Positions 1 to 9,231 are shown, counted from the stretch's first letter. The stretch: DNA of 64,000 bases from an uncultured Trichococcus sp. (GCF_963667775.1 NZ_OY764015.1:433501-497500), one strand, 5' to 3'. A program made the numbers and translations. Notes: generated by a model not told the origin, from the sequence alone.

Positions 1-1689
1 TTAAGCGATGAGCATTTAACACCAGACCAAATTGCTGAAAAATTAAATGTTGTTAGTCGCGTTGATTTCATCATAGAGAGAATGAACTTCTATGGTCATG
101 ATGGTCCTAAACGAAAAGCACTCGGTTTCTGTATCACAAAGAAACATGCTGAATTCATGGCGGCTGAGTTTAACAAACGCGGCATTCCAAGTGCATACTT
201 GACTGGAGAAGACTCAGAAGAAGAGCGGATGCGTCAAATCCAACTGCTTGAGAGCGACACGGATACGTTAAATGTCATCTTTACAGTTGATATTTTTAAC
301 GAAGGTATTGATATTCCGAGTGTGAATACCGTTTTGATGCTGCGCCCAACTGAATCAGCGATTGTATTTACCCAACAACTGGGTCGTGGCTTGCGTAAAG
401 CGGAGCAAAAAGAATTTCTAACCGTCCTAGATTTTATTGGGAACTACAGCAAGTCATTTTTGATTGCCATAGCGCTTTATGGCTCACGTTCGGTGACGAA
501 GAAAGAAATCACCCATGCCGTTCGTAAAGGCTTCAGAAATATTCCGGGTCCAACTAATATTCGGATGGACGAAATTGCGAAGGATCAAATTCTAGAACAA
601 TTAGAAAATGAAAACTTCTATGCTCTAAAGTATTTAATTGAAGATTACCAAACTTTTAAAGGCGCCTTGGCAGGGAAAGTTCCGTACCGTCTTCAAGATT
701 ATTTGACGTTAGAAGGTGCGCCGGATCCGGTGTTGTTCTTTAGTAAATCTGTTAAGACTACCAAATCAGATAACTACATTGCATTTTTACAAAAGGTAGA
801 AAAGGATAACACATTGGTTCAAAAATTAGCTTCTAATAAGAGCTTCATGAGGATTTATACTAAGCTACAGAGTTATTTACCTTTGAAACGTCCACATGAG
901 TTTGCTATTTTAGAACTGTGTTTTGATCAAGAACGATTTACTAAAGAAGAAGCCATCCTACAAGTAAATCGCTATGTAGATGGCGATCAAACAGATGATA
1001 CGGCGCATGCGTTAGAGACCTTTAACCTTAATTACGCGGATAAGAATGAAATTAATGGCATTAAGATTGTTAAAAACGTTGAAGGTAATCTTTATGCTTT
1101 TAACAAAGAATTACTCACTTGTTTAGAAGATGAAGAAGCAGGTCCGTTTCTTAGTGATGCTATCCATTACGGTTTGATGCGTTACAAAAATGAGTTCGGT
1201 CATAAGAACTTGGGATATCCATTCTTGCAACTCTACAGTGAGTATTCGCAACGAGAAGTCGGGATGATGACGAACTTTCGTAATACCCATTCGTCCTTTA
1301 GGGGAAGTACTTTGCAAAATGAAATAGGCGGCGCTCATTACTTCCTATTTATCGATTTGCATAAAGAATCCGACATCGATGAAAATATCAACTACAAGGA
1401 TAAATTTATTTCGCAAAAACAATTCCAATGGGAGAGTCCTAATAATACTAAAGTGAATTCTGACCGTGGCAGGGACTTAACTCAAAATGAAGCAAATGGA
1501 AAAACCATTCACCTATTTGTGCGTAAGTATAAAACGGTGAATAATGTGACACAACGATACATGTATATTGGTCCTGCTAATGCAATTTCACATCAAAACG
1601 AGAAACCAATTGAAATTCAGTATCTATTGGAAAACAAAATGCCAATTGATCTGTATCAAGAATTTGAACCTGAGAAAGCTGTTTTTTAA
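1..1689 (+). CDS. DEAD/DEAH-box helicase with DUF3427 domain, C-terminal part
   Basis: The reading frame is open from base 1, so the N-terminal part (expected: nuclease-like region and helicase motifs I to III) lies outside the window. Visible first is the second RecA-like helicase lobe: the FTVDIFNEGIDIP stretch and the QQLGRGLRKA motif VI, whose arginines act in ATP hydrolysis. The long C-terminal part matches my recollection of the DUF3427 domain, which often follows a phospholipase-D-like nuclease in proteins of defence islands. The gene sits directly upstream of a type I restriction-modification locus on the same strand, which suggests, but does not prove, a defence role. Helicase assignment is firm; the DUF3427 name is moderately sure. 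Confidence 0.8.
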   Translation, partial: LSDEHLTPDQIAEKLNVVSRVDFIIERMNFYGHDGPKRKALGFCITKKHAEFMAAEFNKRGIPSAYLTGEDSEEERMRQIQLLESDTDTLNVIFTVDIFNEGIDIPSVNTVLMLRPTESAIVFTQQLGRGLRKAEQKEFLTVLDFIGNYSKSFLIAIALYGSRSVTKKEITHAVRKGFRNIPGPTNIRMDEIAKDQILEQLENENFYALKYLIEDYQTFKGALAGKVPYRLQDYLTLEGAPDPVLFFSKSVKTTKSDNYIAFLQKVEKDNTLVQKLASNKSFMRIYTKLQSYLPLKRPHEFAILELCFDQERFTKEEAILQVNRYVDGDQTDDTAHALETFNLNYADKNEINGIKIVKNVEGNLYAFNKELLTCLEDEEAGPFLSDAIHYGLMRYKNEFGHKNLGYPFLQLYSEYSQREVGMMTNFRNTHSSFRGSTLQNEIGGAHYFLFIDLHKESDIDENINYKDKFISQKQFQWESPNNTKVNSDRGRDLTQNEANGKTIHLFVRKYKTVNNVTQRYMYIGPANAISHQNEKPIEIQYLLENKMPIDLYQEFEPEKAVF

Positions 1690-1806
1690 TCTCGAAAAGA
1701 GTTTTTCAGGAATGACCAAATCATTCAGACCTTCTAAGTTTTTGAGAAGACGAATAAGTTGGTAGTGGGGTAGATAACTCAAATTACGTTTTTAAAATAT
1801 AAATAT

Positions 1807-1834
1807 GGGAGCGCCTGTTTTTAAGTGCGCTCCT
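1807..1834 (+). terminator. Hairpin downstream of the helicase gene
   Basis: GGAGCGC and GCGCTCC pair around a 12-base loop. The U tract is weak, so this is a probable rather than classic intrinsic terminator. It separates the helicase gene from the hsdM promoter. Confidence 0.5.
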
Positions 1835-1900
1835 ATTTACGTGGAACAATCTTGTCACTTACGCTTGCCTACAGCGATAGTTATGCAAATATAAAATTAA

Positions 1901-1909
1901 TGCTATAAT
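1901..1909 (+). promoter_or_regulatory. Extended -10 promoter of hsdM
   Basis: TGCTATAAT is a perfect extended -10 element. The -35 region 17 bases upstream (TTATGC) is poor, as is normal for extended -10 promoters. The start codon lies about 38 bases downstream. The hsdR promoter of the same locus has the same design (TGATATAAT). Confidence 0.6.
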
Positions 1910-1946
1910 GATATGATGGATAACTATACACTAAAGGGGTTTTAAT

Positions 1947-3533
1947 ATGGGAGCTGAACTAAATCAGAAGCTGTTTAGCGCTGCAGACAATCTGCGCAGC
2001 AAGATGGATGCGTCTGAATATAAAAACTATTTACTAGGGTTGATTTTCTACAAATATCTCTCAGATAAACTTTTGGAAAAAGTTGTTGAATTAGCTGGTG
2101 AGTCATTGGATGAATTTTCCAATGCGGATAAGCAGACGGTTTTGTATCGTCAGCTACTTGAAGATGAAGATACAAAGAGCGATTTGATCGAAACGTTAGT
2201 CGATACTCTTGGCTATGATATTGCAGCGGATCATTTATTCAATGTTTTGACGATGCAAGCAAATCAGAATACATTCCAACTAAACGACTTAAATAAAGCA
2301 TTCATTGACTTGTCCACTAAATACAATCAATTTAGCGGGTTATTCGATGATGTCGATCTAAAATCAAAAAAACTGGGTGCAGACGATCAGCAACGTAATG
2401 TTACCATCACTGAAGTGTTGAAAAAACTAAACGGCATTGATGTGCTTGGACATAACGGTGACGTTATTGGCGATGCCTATGAATTTTTGATCAGTCAATT
2501 TGCCTCCGAAGCAGGGAAGAAGGCCGGAGAGTTTTACACGCCTCATGAAGTTTCGGATATGATGGCAAGGATTGCTGCTATTGGGCAAGAGGATAAGAAA
2601 TTGTTCAGCGTATTTGATCCTACGATGGGATCCGGTTCTTTAATGCTCAACATCCGGAATTATTTGAATTATCCGAAAAGCGTGAAATATCATGGTCAAG
2701 AGTTGAATACGACAACGTTTAACTTGGCCAAAATGAATTTAATTTTGCATGGAGTTGACAATGAGGATATTCGTCTGCGCAACGGAGATACCTTGAATAA
2801 GGACTGGCCAACAGACGAACCATACACGTTTGACTCCGTGGTAATGAATCCGCCATATTCTGCTAAATGGTCTTCAGATGACACGTTTCTGGATGATTCA
2901 CGGTTTAATCGTTACGGCAAATTAGCGCCGAAATCAAAAGCAGACTTCGCGTTCTTGTTGCATGGTTTCTACCATTTAAAAGATTCCGGAACGATGGCAA
3001 TTGTATTGCCACATGGAGTCCTGTTCCGTGGTGCTGCTGAAGGTGTCATTCGTAAAAAGTTACTGGAAGATGGGAGTATTGACACAGTTATTGGAATGCC
3101 AGCGAACTTGTTCTTTGGAACATCGATCCCTACGACTGTCATCATTTTGAAGAAAAACCGGACTACTCGAGATGTTTTATTCATTGACGCAAGCAAGGAT
3201 TTCATTAAAGGGAAAAATCAGAATAAGCTATCGCAAGAAAACATCGACAGAATTGTTGAAACCTACAAAAAACGTGAGGATGTTGAGAAGTTTGCGCACG
3301 TCGCAAGTTTTGAGCAGATCCAAGAAAATGATTTCAACTTAAATATTCCTCGTTATGTCGATACATTTGAAGAACAAGAAGAAGTTGATATTGTTGAACT
3401 CGGGAAAGAGCTTGTAGCCCTCAATCAACAAATCAAAGCAGCCGAAAATGACTTCCTTTCAATGCTGGATGAATTGGCGGTAACAGACGAGACGCGCGAT
3501 ATTATCGAAGCAACAAAGGCGGTGTTTCGGTGA
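1947..3533 (+). CDS. hsdM: Type I restriction-modification DNA methyltransferase subunit
   Basis: HsdM methylates adenine within the site chosen by HsdS and forms the M2S methylase, or the R2M2S nuclease when HsdR joins. The 528 residues show the HsdM N-terminal helical domain (about 1-140), then the Rossmann methylase domain with the SAM motif [10 protein letters not shown] near residue 226 and the catalytic NPPY motif near 300, typical of N6-adenine methylases. Length is normal for the family. The start ATG is preceded by AAAGGGG. The stop codon overlaps the hsdS start, which indicates translational coupling. Confidence 0.97.
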   Translation: MGAELNQKLFSAADNLRSKMDASEYKNYLLGLIFYKYLSDKLLEKVVELAGESLDEFSNADKQTVLYRQLLEDEDTKSDLIETLVDTLGYDIAADHLFNVLTMQANQNTFQLNDLNKAFIDLSTKYNQFSGLFDDVDLKSKKLGADDQQRNVTITEVLKKLNGIDVLGHNGDVIGDAYEFLISQFASEAGKKAGEFYTPHEVSDMMARIAAIGQEDKKLFSVFDPTMGSGSLMLNIRNYLNYPKSVKYHGQELNTTTFNLAKMNLILHGVDNEDIRLRNGDTLNKDWPTDEPYTFDSVVMNPPYSAKWSSDDTFLDDSRFNRYGKLAPKSKADFAFLLHGFYHLKDSGTMAIVLPHGVLFRGAAEGVIRKKLLEDGSIDTVIGMPANLFFGTSIPTTVIILKKNRTTRDVLFIDASKDFIKGKNQNKLSQENIDRIVETYKKREDVEKFAHVASFEQIQENDFNLNIPRYVDTFEEQEEVDIVELGKELVALNQQIKAAENDFLSMLDELAVTDETRDIIEATKAVFR

Positions 3534-4720
3534 TGTCTGAGGAAGCTAAAATGGCACCGGTCATACGGTTTCAAGGATTCACTGATGATTGGGAACAGCG
3601 TAAGTTGGGTGAATTATTAATTGAGCATAATCAAATAGTAAAAGGTGACAAATATCCAATTGCAACGTCATCAAGAAAAGGATTGTTTTTGCAAACAGAT
3701 TATTTTGATGGTGAACGAAGTGGAATTAATACAACTATGGATTTTCACTTAGTCCCAGAGAACTATCTAACGTATAGGCATATGTCCGATGACTCGATTT
3801 TTCATTTTAATAAAAACACTATGGGTACACCTATTCTAGTGAGTAAAGAATATCCAGTGTTTACAACTTCGGAAGCTGCTAACGATGAGTTCGTTATAAG
3901 AAATTTGAACTTTTCCAAGAGTTTCGCGAATTTTTCCCACATGCAGAAAAAAGGAGGCACTAGGGTTAGGTTGTATTTTAAAGTACTGCAAAACTATAAA
4001 ATTGCTATCCCTAGAATTGATGAACAGATAAAAATTGGATCACTCTTGAAGCATCTAGACAGAACTATCGCTCTTCATCAACGAAAGTTAACCTTATTAA
4101 AGCAGCTAAAACAAACGTATTTGAAGCAGATTTTCTCGCAAAATAAGGAGAATATACCGGTGCTAAGATTTGCAGGTTTTTCTGAACCATGGGAACAGCG
4201 TAAATTTTCTAATATAGTAAACAGAGTGTCCCAACAATCTAATGATTCCAATCTTCCAAAAGTCGAATTTGAAGATATTATTTCTGGTGAAGGTAGGTTG
4301 AATAAAGATATTTCTCGTAAGTTTGACAGTAGAAAAGGGACAGCTTTTGAACCTGAATTTATTTTATATGGTAAGTTACGCCCATACTTAAAGAACTGGC
4401 TATTTCCCAGTTTTAAGGGGATAGCATTAGGTGATTTCTGGGTTTTTGAGCCGAATAATTCGTCTTCTATTTTTGATTATTACTTGATTCAATCTGACAA
4501 ATATCAAGCAGTTGCAAATCTTTCTTCAGGAACGAAAATGCCTCGTTCTGATTGGAAGACTGTTTCAGAAACAGTTTATAGTATTCCTGACAGTATTAAT
4601 GAGCAAGAAAAAATAGGTACCTTTTTTAATCAGCTTGATAATGTTATTGCTCTTCATCAAGAAAAGATTGCTCATCTAAAAGCACTGAAAAGTATATTAC
4701 TCAACAAAATGTTCATTTAA
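3530..4720 (+). CDS. hsdS: Type I restriction-modification specificity subunit, expressed copy
   Basis: HsdS recognises the two halves of the bipartite DNA target and bridges two HsdM subunits. The protein has two target recognition domains, about residues 20-150 and 225-350. Each is preceded by a WEQRK motif and followed by a conserved helix ([19 protein letters not shown] in the centre, [15 protein letters not shown] at the end). GTG at 3530 or ATG at 3533 can start it; both overlap the hsdM stop. Three stretches of the gene are repeated exactly, inverted, in the second hsdS copy at 8029-9231, so the gene body can be exchanged by inversion. A terminator follows immediately. Confidence 0.95.
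   Translation: MMSEEAKMAPVIRFQGFTDDWEQRKLGELLIEHNQIVKGDKYPIATSSRKGLFLQTDYFDGERSGINTTMDFHLVPENYLTYRHMSDDSIFHFNKNTMGTPILVSKEYPVFTTSEAANDEFVIRNLNFSKSFANFSHMQKKGGTRVRLYFKVLQNYKIAIPRIDEQIKIGSLLKHLDRTIALHQRKLTLLKQLKQTYLKQIFSQNKENIPVLRFAGFSEPWEQRKFSNIVNRVSQQSNDSNLPKVEFEDIISGEGRLNKDISRKFDSRKGTAFEPEFILYGKLRPYLKNWLFPSFKGIALGDFWVFEPNNSSSIFDYYLIQSDKYQAVANLSSGTKMPRSDWKTVSETVYSIPDSINEQEKIGTFFNQLDNVIALHQEKIAHLKALKSILLNKMFI
3587..3606 (+). repeat. Inverted repeat A, left arm (20 bp)
   Basis: This arm codes for the DWEQRK motif at the start of HsdS and is the exact reverse complement of 9212-9231. Recombination here would swap both recognition domains onto the expressed hsdS start. Confidence 0.85.
4064..4125 (+). 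repeat. Inverted repeat B, left arm (62 bp)
   Basis: It codes for the central conserved helix of HsdS and is identical, inverted, to 8654-8715. This is the longest repeat of the locus. Inversion across it would exchange only the second recognition domain. Perfect identity over 62 bases, between coding regions that otherwise differ, suggests recent recombination. Confidence 0.95.
4177..4200 (+). repeat. Inverted repeat C, left arm (24 bp)
   Basis: It codes for FSEPWEQR at the start of the second recognition domain and is the exact reverse complement of 8579-8602. Between repeats B and C the two hsdS copies are similar but not identical. Confidence 0.85.
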
Positions 4721-4745
4721 AAAGGCACACGAGGTGCCTTTTTGT
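4719..4745. terminator. Bidirectional terminator between hsdS and the recombinase
   Basis: AAAAGGCAC and GTGCCTTTT pair around a short loop. Poly-A on one side and poly-T on the other let it end both hsdS (plus) and the convergent recombinase gene (minus). Confidence 0.8.
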
Positions 4746-4750
4746 TTAAC

Positions 4751-5479
4751 TTACATCAGTAACGCCAAGTGTTTCATGATCTTGTCGTTGTCTTGATTTT
4801 CGAGTTCTTGAATAATGTGGAGATACGTTTCTTGTGTGGTAGTCATGCTCGAATGTCCCAATCTAGTAGCTACACTTGCAATTGAAACGCCAGCAAAAAG
4901 TAATAAGGATGCATGTGTATGTCTAAGGCTATGAATAGTGATGATTGGAATATTTGCATTTGTGCAAAGGACCTTCAGGCGATAATTGATTGTTGAATTG
5001 AATACCCTGTTCTTCACAAAAATTGGTTTTTCAGGATCTAAATTCTTGATCAGCTGCGAAAATTGCATCGCAGTTTGCCAATCAATTTGCATCGTTCGTT
5101 TTGAGGATTCATTCTTCGTAGGTTGAAAGTTCCCTGTAGTACCCTTGTAGTTCCAGGTTTTTGTAATGCTTAGCTTTTGCTTGGAAAAATCGAAATCATT
5201 TGGAGTAAGTGCAAGAGCTTCAGAAAAACGCAACCCTGTTTTTGCCACCAATAAGATAAACCAATCCCAATTTATTTCAGAGGGTAGTTCCAGTTGTCTA
5301 AGTAGCGCTTGAATTTCAAATTGGTTTAGAAATTTCGTTCGCTTATCCTTAGGCTTTTTACCTTTTATGATGATTTTTCGCGTGGGATTTGTAGTAATAA
5401 GTCCCTCATCAACTGCATCCAGTATTGCGCCTTTTAATTGATGGTGAAAATCCATTGTGGTTTGTTTTTCGTGGGTAAG
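4751..5479 (-). pseudogene. Tyrosine recombinase, C-terminal part, split by IS21
   Basis: This is the catalytic part of a phage-integrase-type tyrosine recombinase, about 240 residues in the native frame. The signature HSLRHTHASLLL carries the conserved R and H, LGHS carries the second His, and TYLHI near the end carries the catalytic Tyr; the first Arg is in the TGLRFSEAL motif. The N-terminal part lies at 7745-7945. Removing the IS and one copy of the GGTAAG duplication restores one frame (NDYALT joined to HEKQTT) of about 309 residues. Recombinases between inverted hsdS genes in other Firmicutes drive specificity switching. In the interrupted gene this part has no start of its own; a short IS-encoded leader is in frame with it, so a truncated product is conceivable. 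Confidence 0.93.
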
Positions 5480-5609
5480 TGTCAACACCGGTTCAAAAAT
5501 GTTGTTTTTCACCGGTTTAAAAAATGTCGTTTTTCAGCGGTCAGACGATGTTGCTTTTCACCGGCTTCTGCCGAAAAACAACGGGGGACTGTCTTTTTTC
5601 ACCGGTCGA

Positions 5610-6392
5610 TCACGGAGGATCGTCCGGTGTTTTTTTCTTGGAACGCTGCTCGCGTTCCAGCTTGTAGTCTTTCATGCGATATGAGTTTCCGGTGATCTGG
5701 AATACTCTGGAATGGTGGATCAGGCGGTCAAGAATGGCTGCTGTCACGGCGCTGTCCTGAAAAACGTCTCCCCATTTGGAAAAGGGAATGTTAGTCGTCA
5801 GGATGGTGGAATGCACCTCGTGCCTCAACCGGATCAGTTGGAAGAGGAGACTGGCCTCTTGTTTGGCAATAGGCAGGTAGCCGATTTCATCGATGATTAG
5901 GAGCTCGTAGTTCGAATAACGTTTTAAAACCCGTTCGAGTGTTCCTTTTTCATAAGCTGATTGGAGCTTTTGGATCAGCTCATGACAGTTGATGAATATG
6001 GCCTTAACGCCTTGATGGCAGGCTTCCACGCCGAGGGCAGTCGCCAAATGCGTTTTCCCGACACCTGAATTACCGATGAATATAATATTTTCGGCTTTTT
6101 CAAGAAAGCCCATGTGCTGCAGATCCAGAATTTCATGCCGGTTGATGCTTGGCTGAAAGTAGAAATCGAAGTCTTTGAGTGCACGAATGACCGGAAACCG
6201 CGCGTTTTCTACAGCACGCTCCACTTTCCGATCGGACCGAAACGCCAGCTCTCGATTGGTTAATTCCAGTAGGGCTTCCGTGAAGGGAATCGCTTCGCGG
6301 TTTACGACTTCCTGGTAGTTGGGGAAGTATTCCCGCATCCGAAGCAGACCGAGTTTTTCAAAATTATTGAGGAGTTGGACATGGTTACTCAT
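5610..6392 (-). CDS. istB: IS21 helper ATPase
   Basis: IstB is the AAA+ ATPase that helps the IS21 transposase choose a target and assemble on DNA. The 260 residues have a DnaC-like fold with Walker A GNSGVGKTHLA near residue 107 and Walker B LLIIDEIGYL near 168. It follows istA by 11 bases in one operon. It appears intact, so the element may still be mobile. Confidence 0.95.
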   Translation of the reverse strand: MSNHVQLLNNFEKLGLLRMREYFPNYQEVVNREAIPFTEALLELTNRELAFRSDRKVERAVENARFPVIRALKDFDFYFQPSINRHEILDLQHMGFLEKAENIIFIGNSGVGKTHLATALGVEACHQGVKAIFINCHELIQKLQSAYEKGTLERVLKRYSNYELLIIDEIGYLPIAKQEASLLFQLIRLRHEVHSTILTTNIPFSKWGDVFQDSAVTAAILDRLIHHSRVFQITGNSYRMKDYKLEREQRSKKKTPDDPP

Positions 6393-6403
6393 TGCAGCAC
6401 CTC

Positions 6404-7627
6404 CTACACATCATCATACTGCGCCAAAGAATTTTCAATGAACGCATAGATTTCTTCGTCCTCTTTATGCTTAAACACATCAGACTTCAAAATCTCGTAG
6501 GCGTCATGAGTGTCGTACGTATAGGATCGCTTTTTTTCACTAATCGGATGCGTTTGAATCAATTCTCCATTATAATAAATGTGTATGAATGCGGTAGTGA
6601 GTCGAATTTCGACTTCCTCGCCGATATATTTAATGGGAACGGAGTACTTACTCGTTCGAAATTGGACCATGGATTCTGTGCTGACGATACGGCGAATATC
6701 GTCACAACTGTATTCAGCCAACAGTTCAAAATCGAATGCCTGTAGGTGCTCTTTTTCGTGTTCCCATAAGTCGATTGGCCGTTGGCCTGTCGCTTGGGAA
6801 ACCTCATAATTGAGCTCTTCGGCTAAATCATGGACGTAGTGACATAACTCGAGCTCATCATCAAATTCGCCATTCATAACGCGCAACCGTTCGCAGGTTC
6901 TTGCCAAAGCCTCCACTTTTCCTTTTGTCTGAGGCCGGAACGGACGACAAGCGATAGGCTGAAAACTGGCATCCTTACTGAAGGCGTAGAAGGTGTCGTG
7001 GAAGACGACCTTTTTGTATTGGGATTTGGCATGATTGACCACTGTTTTCATATTGTCGAACCAGATTTCCCTGGGTACACCGCCGGTTAAATAAAAGGCA
7101 TCGTTTAAGCACATGAATAACGTATCTTGCTTTTTCTCAAAAGTCAGTTCCAAATATTTCATGCGTGAATAACCCAGCACGTACAAGAAGATATTGAATG
7201 TGACGGGCCGCCCGGAACTCGTGTAAAGGGTCATATTCTCCTTCCAATCCACTTGCGCCGACAGACCAGGGTTCGTTTCAATTCGAATTGTTGCCTTCTT
7301 GGTTTTTGTTTGTTTCAGTGTTCGGCAATAGTCCCGAAGAATCGTGATTTTTCCTTCGTATCCTCGCCGTTTAAGGAGCGAATAAATCGCCGTAGCGGAA
7401 CAGCCTTCCGAAACCTTTTCGTCAATCAGGGTCCGATAAGGATCCAATTTACTGGCTTTCTCCGGCACGGGTTTCCTGGGCTTAATCAACTCAGGATTCT
7501 GTTGTTCCTCAAAGTGTTTTTTAATGGTACGTGGATCACTGTCGTATTGACGTGCCATCTGTGCAAAATTTGGTTTGATGTCGTTCATAATGTAGAACCT
7601 CACTCCTTCTCGAATATCTTTTCTCAT
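6404..7627 (-). CDS. istA: IS21 transposase
   Basis: IstA is the DDE-type transposase of IS21. After an N-terminal HTH region (QMARQYDSDPRTIKKHF) comes the rve integrase core; one catalytic Asp is in QVDWKE and the conserved GVPREIWFDNMKT carries the next; the FRPQTKGKVE segment carries the Glu. The chosen ATG at 7627 follows AAGGAGG with normal spacing; a longer version from 7672 would include the ribosome binding site. About 407 residues, normal for the family. Confidence 0.95.
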   Translation of the reverse strand: MRKDIREGVRFYIMNDIKPNFAQMARQYDSDPRTIKKHFEEQQNPELIKPRKPVPEKASKLDPYRTLIDEKVSEGCSATAIYSLLKRRGYEGKITILRDYCRTLKQTKTKKATIRIETNPGLSAQVDWKENMTLYTSSGRPVTFNIFLYVLGYSRMKYLELTFEKKQDTLFMCLNDAFYLTGGVPREIWFDNMKTVVNHAKSQYKKVVFHDTFYAFSKDASFQPIACRPFRPQTKGKVEALARTCERLRVMNGEFDDELELCHYVHDLAEELNYEVSQATGQRPIDLWEHEKEHLQAFDFELLAEYSCDDIRRIVSTESMVQFRTSKYSVPIKYIGEEVEIRLTTAFIHIYYNGELIQTHPISEKKRSYTYDTHDAYEILKSDVFKHKEDEEIYAFIENSLAQYDDV

Positions 7628-7744
7628 GCTCATTACCTCCTTGTGTAGATGAGATGAAATAAGTATATTCAAAAAAATGTATGATTTCCGACATTTTTCA
7701 AACCGTTGTTTTCCTACATTTTACTACCGGCGTTAACAGGTAAG

Positions 7745-7945
7745 TGCATAGTCATTCAACAGCTGCTGGTATTTCCGTCTGTCTATCTCCCCAACTTTTA
7801 AACTAGGCGCTAGTTCATACACTCGTTGGAGGGACATATTATATTTACTCAACGTTACGGACCGCACAGCCCCAACCTTGTATAATTCAATCCATTCCTC
7901 GAAATACTCATAGAACAGTTGATCTGACTTCCTTTTTCTAACCAA
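7745..7945 (-). pseudogene. Tyrosine recombinase, N-terminal part, split by IS21
   Basis: This codes for the first ~69 residues (FEEWIELYKVGAVRSVTLSK is the arm/core-binding domain pattern) and now runs into a stop 8 bases inside the IS. The start is TTG at 7945, preceded by AGGAGGT at 7-base spacing; no ATG is available. The gene is convergent with hsdS and follows the inverted hsdS copy. Together with 4751-5479 it gives a normal-length recombinase if the IS is removed. Confidence 0.9.
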
Positions 7946-7952
7946 AATAAAG

Positions 7953-8004
7953 ACCTCCTGATAATAAATTTGATGAACATGTCATCACTTTATTATCAGG
8001 AGGT
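7953..8004 (-). promoter_or_regulatory. Long hairpin burying the recombinase ribosome binding site
   Basis: A perfect 16-bp inverted repeat (7953-7968 with 7989-8004) extends inward with a further 6-bp pair, TGATGA with TCATCA, so about 22 base pairs can form. On the minus strand the 3' arm contains AGGAGGT, the ribosome binding site of the TTG-start recombinase. Any transcript reading in from the inverted hsdS would hide this site. It may restrict recombinase translation, or it may simply end the hsdS transcript, although there is no good U tract. Confidence 0.7.
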
Positions 8005-8028
8005 TTGTCAGTAACTGCAAAAATAAGG

Positions 8029-9231
8029 CTATAAGAACATCTTTGCTAGTAGGACTTTTTTAAGTACTGTTAAATTCTTAATCTTATATTGATGAAGGGT
8101 GATAGTATCATCGAGTTTTCTGAAAAAACTACCAATATGAATTTGTTCTTCTATCCTAGGCATAAGTATAGGCATTTTTGCCATTTGTTTACCTGACACT
8201 TCTATAAAAGTTGATCCTGCTCCATTTAATTCTCCATATCGTTTCAATTCATGGGTTCTGGAATAAATAAAATAAGAATCCAGTTCATTTTCATGGGGAA
8301 TAATCGATTGAAAGCCTTGATTTGTTGCCCCTTCTTTAGCAAGAATAGCAGTATTACCAATTCCTGCACGAGATGTAAATAAAACTGTTCCAATCGGAAA
8401 AATTTTAGCAGAGCTTTTTTGTAGACCGGCCTCTGTAATTTTCTTTTGACTATCATTTACAAAGATTTGGTTTCCAATTTCAGCAGGGGAATACCAGTCG
8501 ATATTCCCATTCCAATAATAGTCATTGCTGGTGCTGGGGGTTCCACCACCGACTATGTCCGATATTTCACCTAGCTTTCGCTGTTCCCATGGTTCAGAAA
8601 AATCCGCAAATCTTAGTACTGGCATATTCTCCTCTTTTTGCGGGAACATCCGGTTCAAATACGTTTGTTTTAGCTGCTTTAATAAGGTTAACTTTCGTTG
8701 ATGAAGAGCGATAGTACTGTCTAACTGTTTGAAGAATAAACCAATCTTCTCCTGTTCATATAGATTTTTAGGAACTATAACTTTCAATCCTGATAGGGAC
8801 CTTTGACTAACTCCTTTTGCAGTACCACCACTTGATAAAGCAGATAAATCATTGAATACATTTGGCGAACGTAATAAAACTGCCAAAAAATCATCGGTAA
8901 TTTTTTCATCATTTACATCAAATGTGATTGTTCTTTGACTAAGGATGTATCCTTGATTATCAGGCACTTGAGCTACATTACCCATAGGCGCTTCTGTCGT
9001 AAATAAGACTTGCCCCTTTCTTAGCTCTCTACCACCCATCCATTTCTGATATAACTCTTCATTACCGTAATGCGCATCTGCTGAGGGGTCAATGTATCCA
9101 TTTTTTACATTCAAAGCAGAAAGTGCAAGGTATCCTGATTCACTCCAGTCCATTCCCAATTTCTTTGGAGTTCTTCCCCTAAAATCGATTGTGTTTTGTA
9201 TGTTATCAAAAAACTTACGCTGTTCCCAATC
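8029..9231 (-). CDS. hsdS: Second, silent hsdS cassette lacking a start codon
   Basis: The frame begins with DWEQRK at 9231 and is open above that, but contains no ATG, GTG or TTG there; the first ATG is internal at 9159. It ends normally (KKVLLAKMFL). It has two recognition domains that differ from those of the expressed hsdS, separated by the shared [19 protein letters not shown] helix. The design fits a silent store of recognition domains, expressed only after inversion joins it to the hsdS start at 3530. It is bordered by the hsdR promoter on one side and the recombinase gene on the other. Confidence 0.9.
   Translation of the reverse strand, partial: DWEQRKFFDNIQNTIDFRGRTPKKLGMDWSESGYLALSALNVKNGYIDPSADAHYGNEELYQKWMGGRELRKGQVLFTTEAPMGNVAQVPDNQGYILSQRTITFDVNDEKITDDFLAVLLRSPNVFNDLSALSSGGTAKGVSQRSLSGLKVIVPKNLYEQEKIGLFFKQLDSTIALHQRKLTLLKQLKQTYLNRMFPQKEENMPVLRFADFSEPWEQRKLGEISDIVGGGTPSTSNDYYWNGNIDWYSPAEIGNQIFVNDSQKKITEAGLQKSSAKIFPIGTVLFTSRAGIGNTAILAKEGATNQGFQSIIPHENELDSYFIYSRTHELKRYGELNGAGSTFIEVSGKQMAKMPILMPRIEEQIHIGSFFRKLDDTITLHQYKIKNLTVLKKVLLAKMFL
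8579..8602 (-). repeat. Inverted repeat C, right arm (24 bp)
   Basis: Exact reverse complement of 4177-4200, in the silent cassette before its second recognition domain. Confidence 0.85.
8654..8715 (-). repeat. Inverted repeat B, right arm (62 bp)
   Basis: Exact reverse complement of 4064-4125, in the central conserved helix of the silent cassette. Confidence 0.95.
9212..9231 (-). repeat. Inverted repeat A, right arm (20 bp)
   Basis: Exact reverse complement of 3587-3606; similarity to the expressed hsdS stops at its outer edge, which marks the boundary of the invertible segment. Confidence 0.85.

Larger units (their letters stand above)
5480..7738. mobile_element. IS21-family insertion sequence
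   Basis: The element has imperfect inverted ends, TGTCAACACCGG on the left and TGTTAACGCCGG on the right-end complement (10 of 12 match). It is flanked by the direct repeat GGTAAG at 5474-5479 and 7739-7744. The next two bases, TG, also match, so the duplication could be read as 8 bp. It carries istA and istB. Near the left end the motif CACCGG with an AAAATGT-like tail recurs several times (5485-5570), as do similar motifs at the right end: the multiple terminal repeats known from IS21. It interrupts the recombinase gene. Confidence 0.95.

Noticed and set aside
1123-1338. Minus-strand frame within the helicase gene, and many similar frames opposite long genes
   Set aside because: They overlap well-supported genes, have no ribosome binding sites and no recognisable domains.
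5482-5570. Repeated CACCGG motifs resembling a CRISPR-like or iteron array
   Set aside because: They lie at the end of an IS21 element and fit its multiple terminal repeats; spacers and repeats are irregular.
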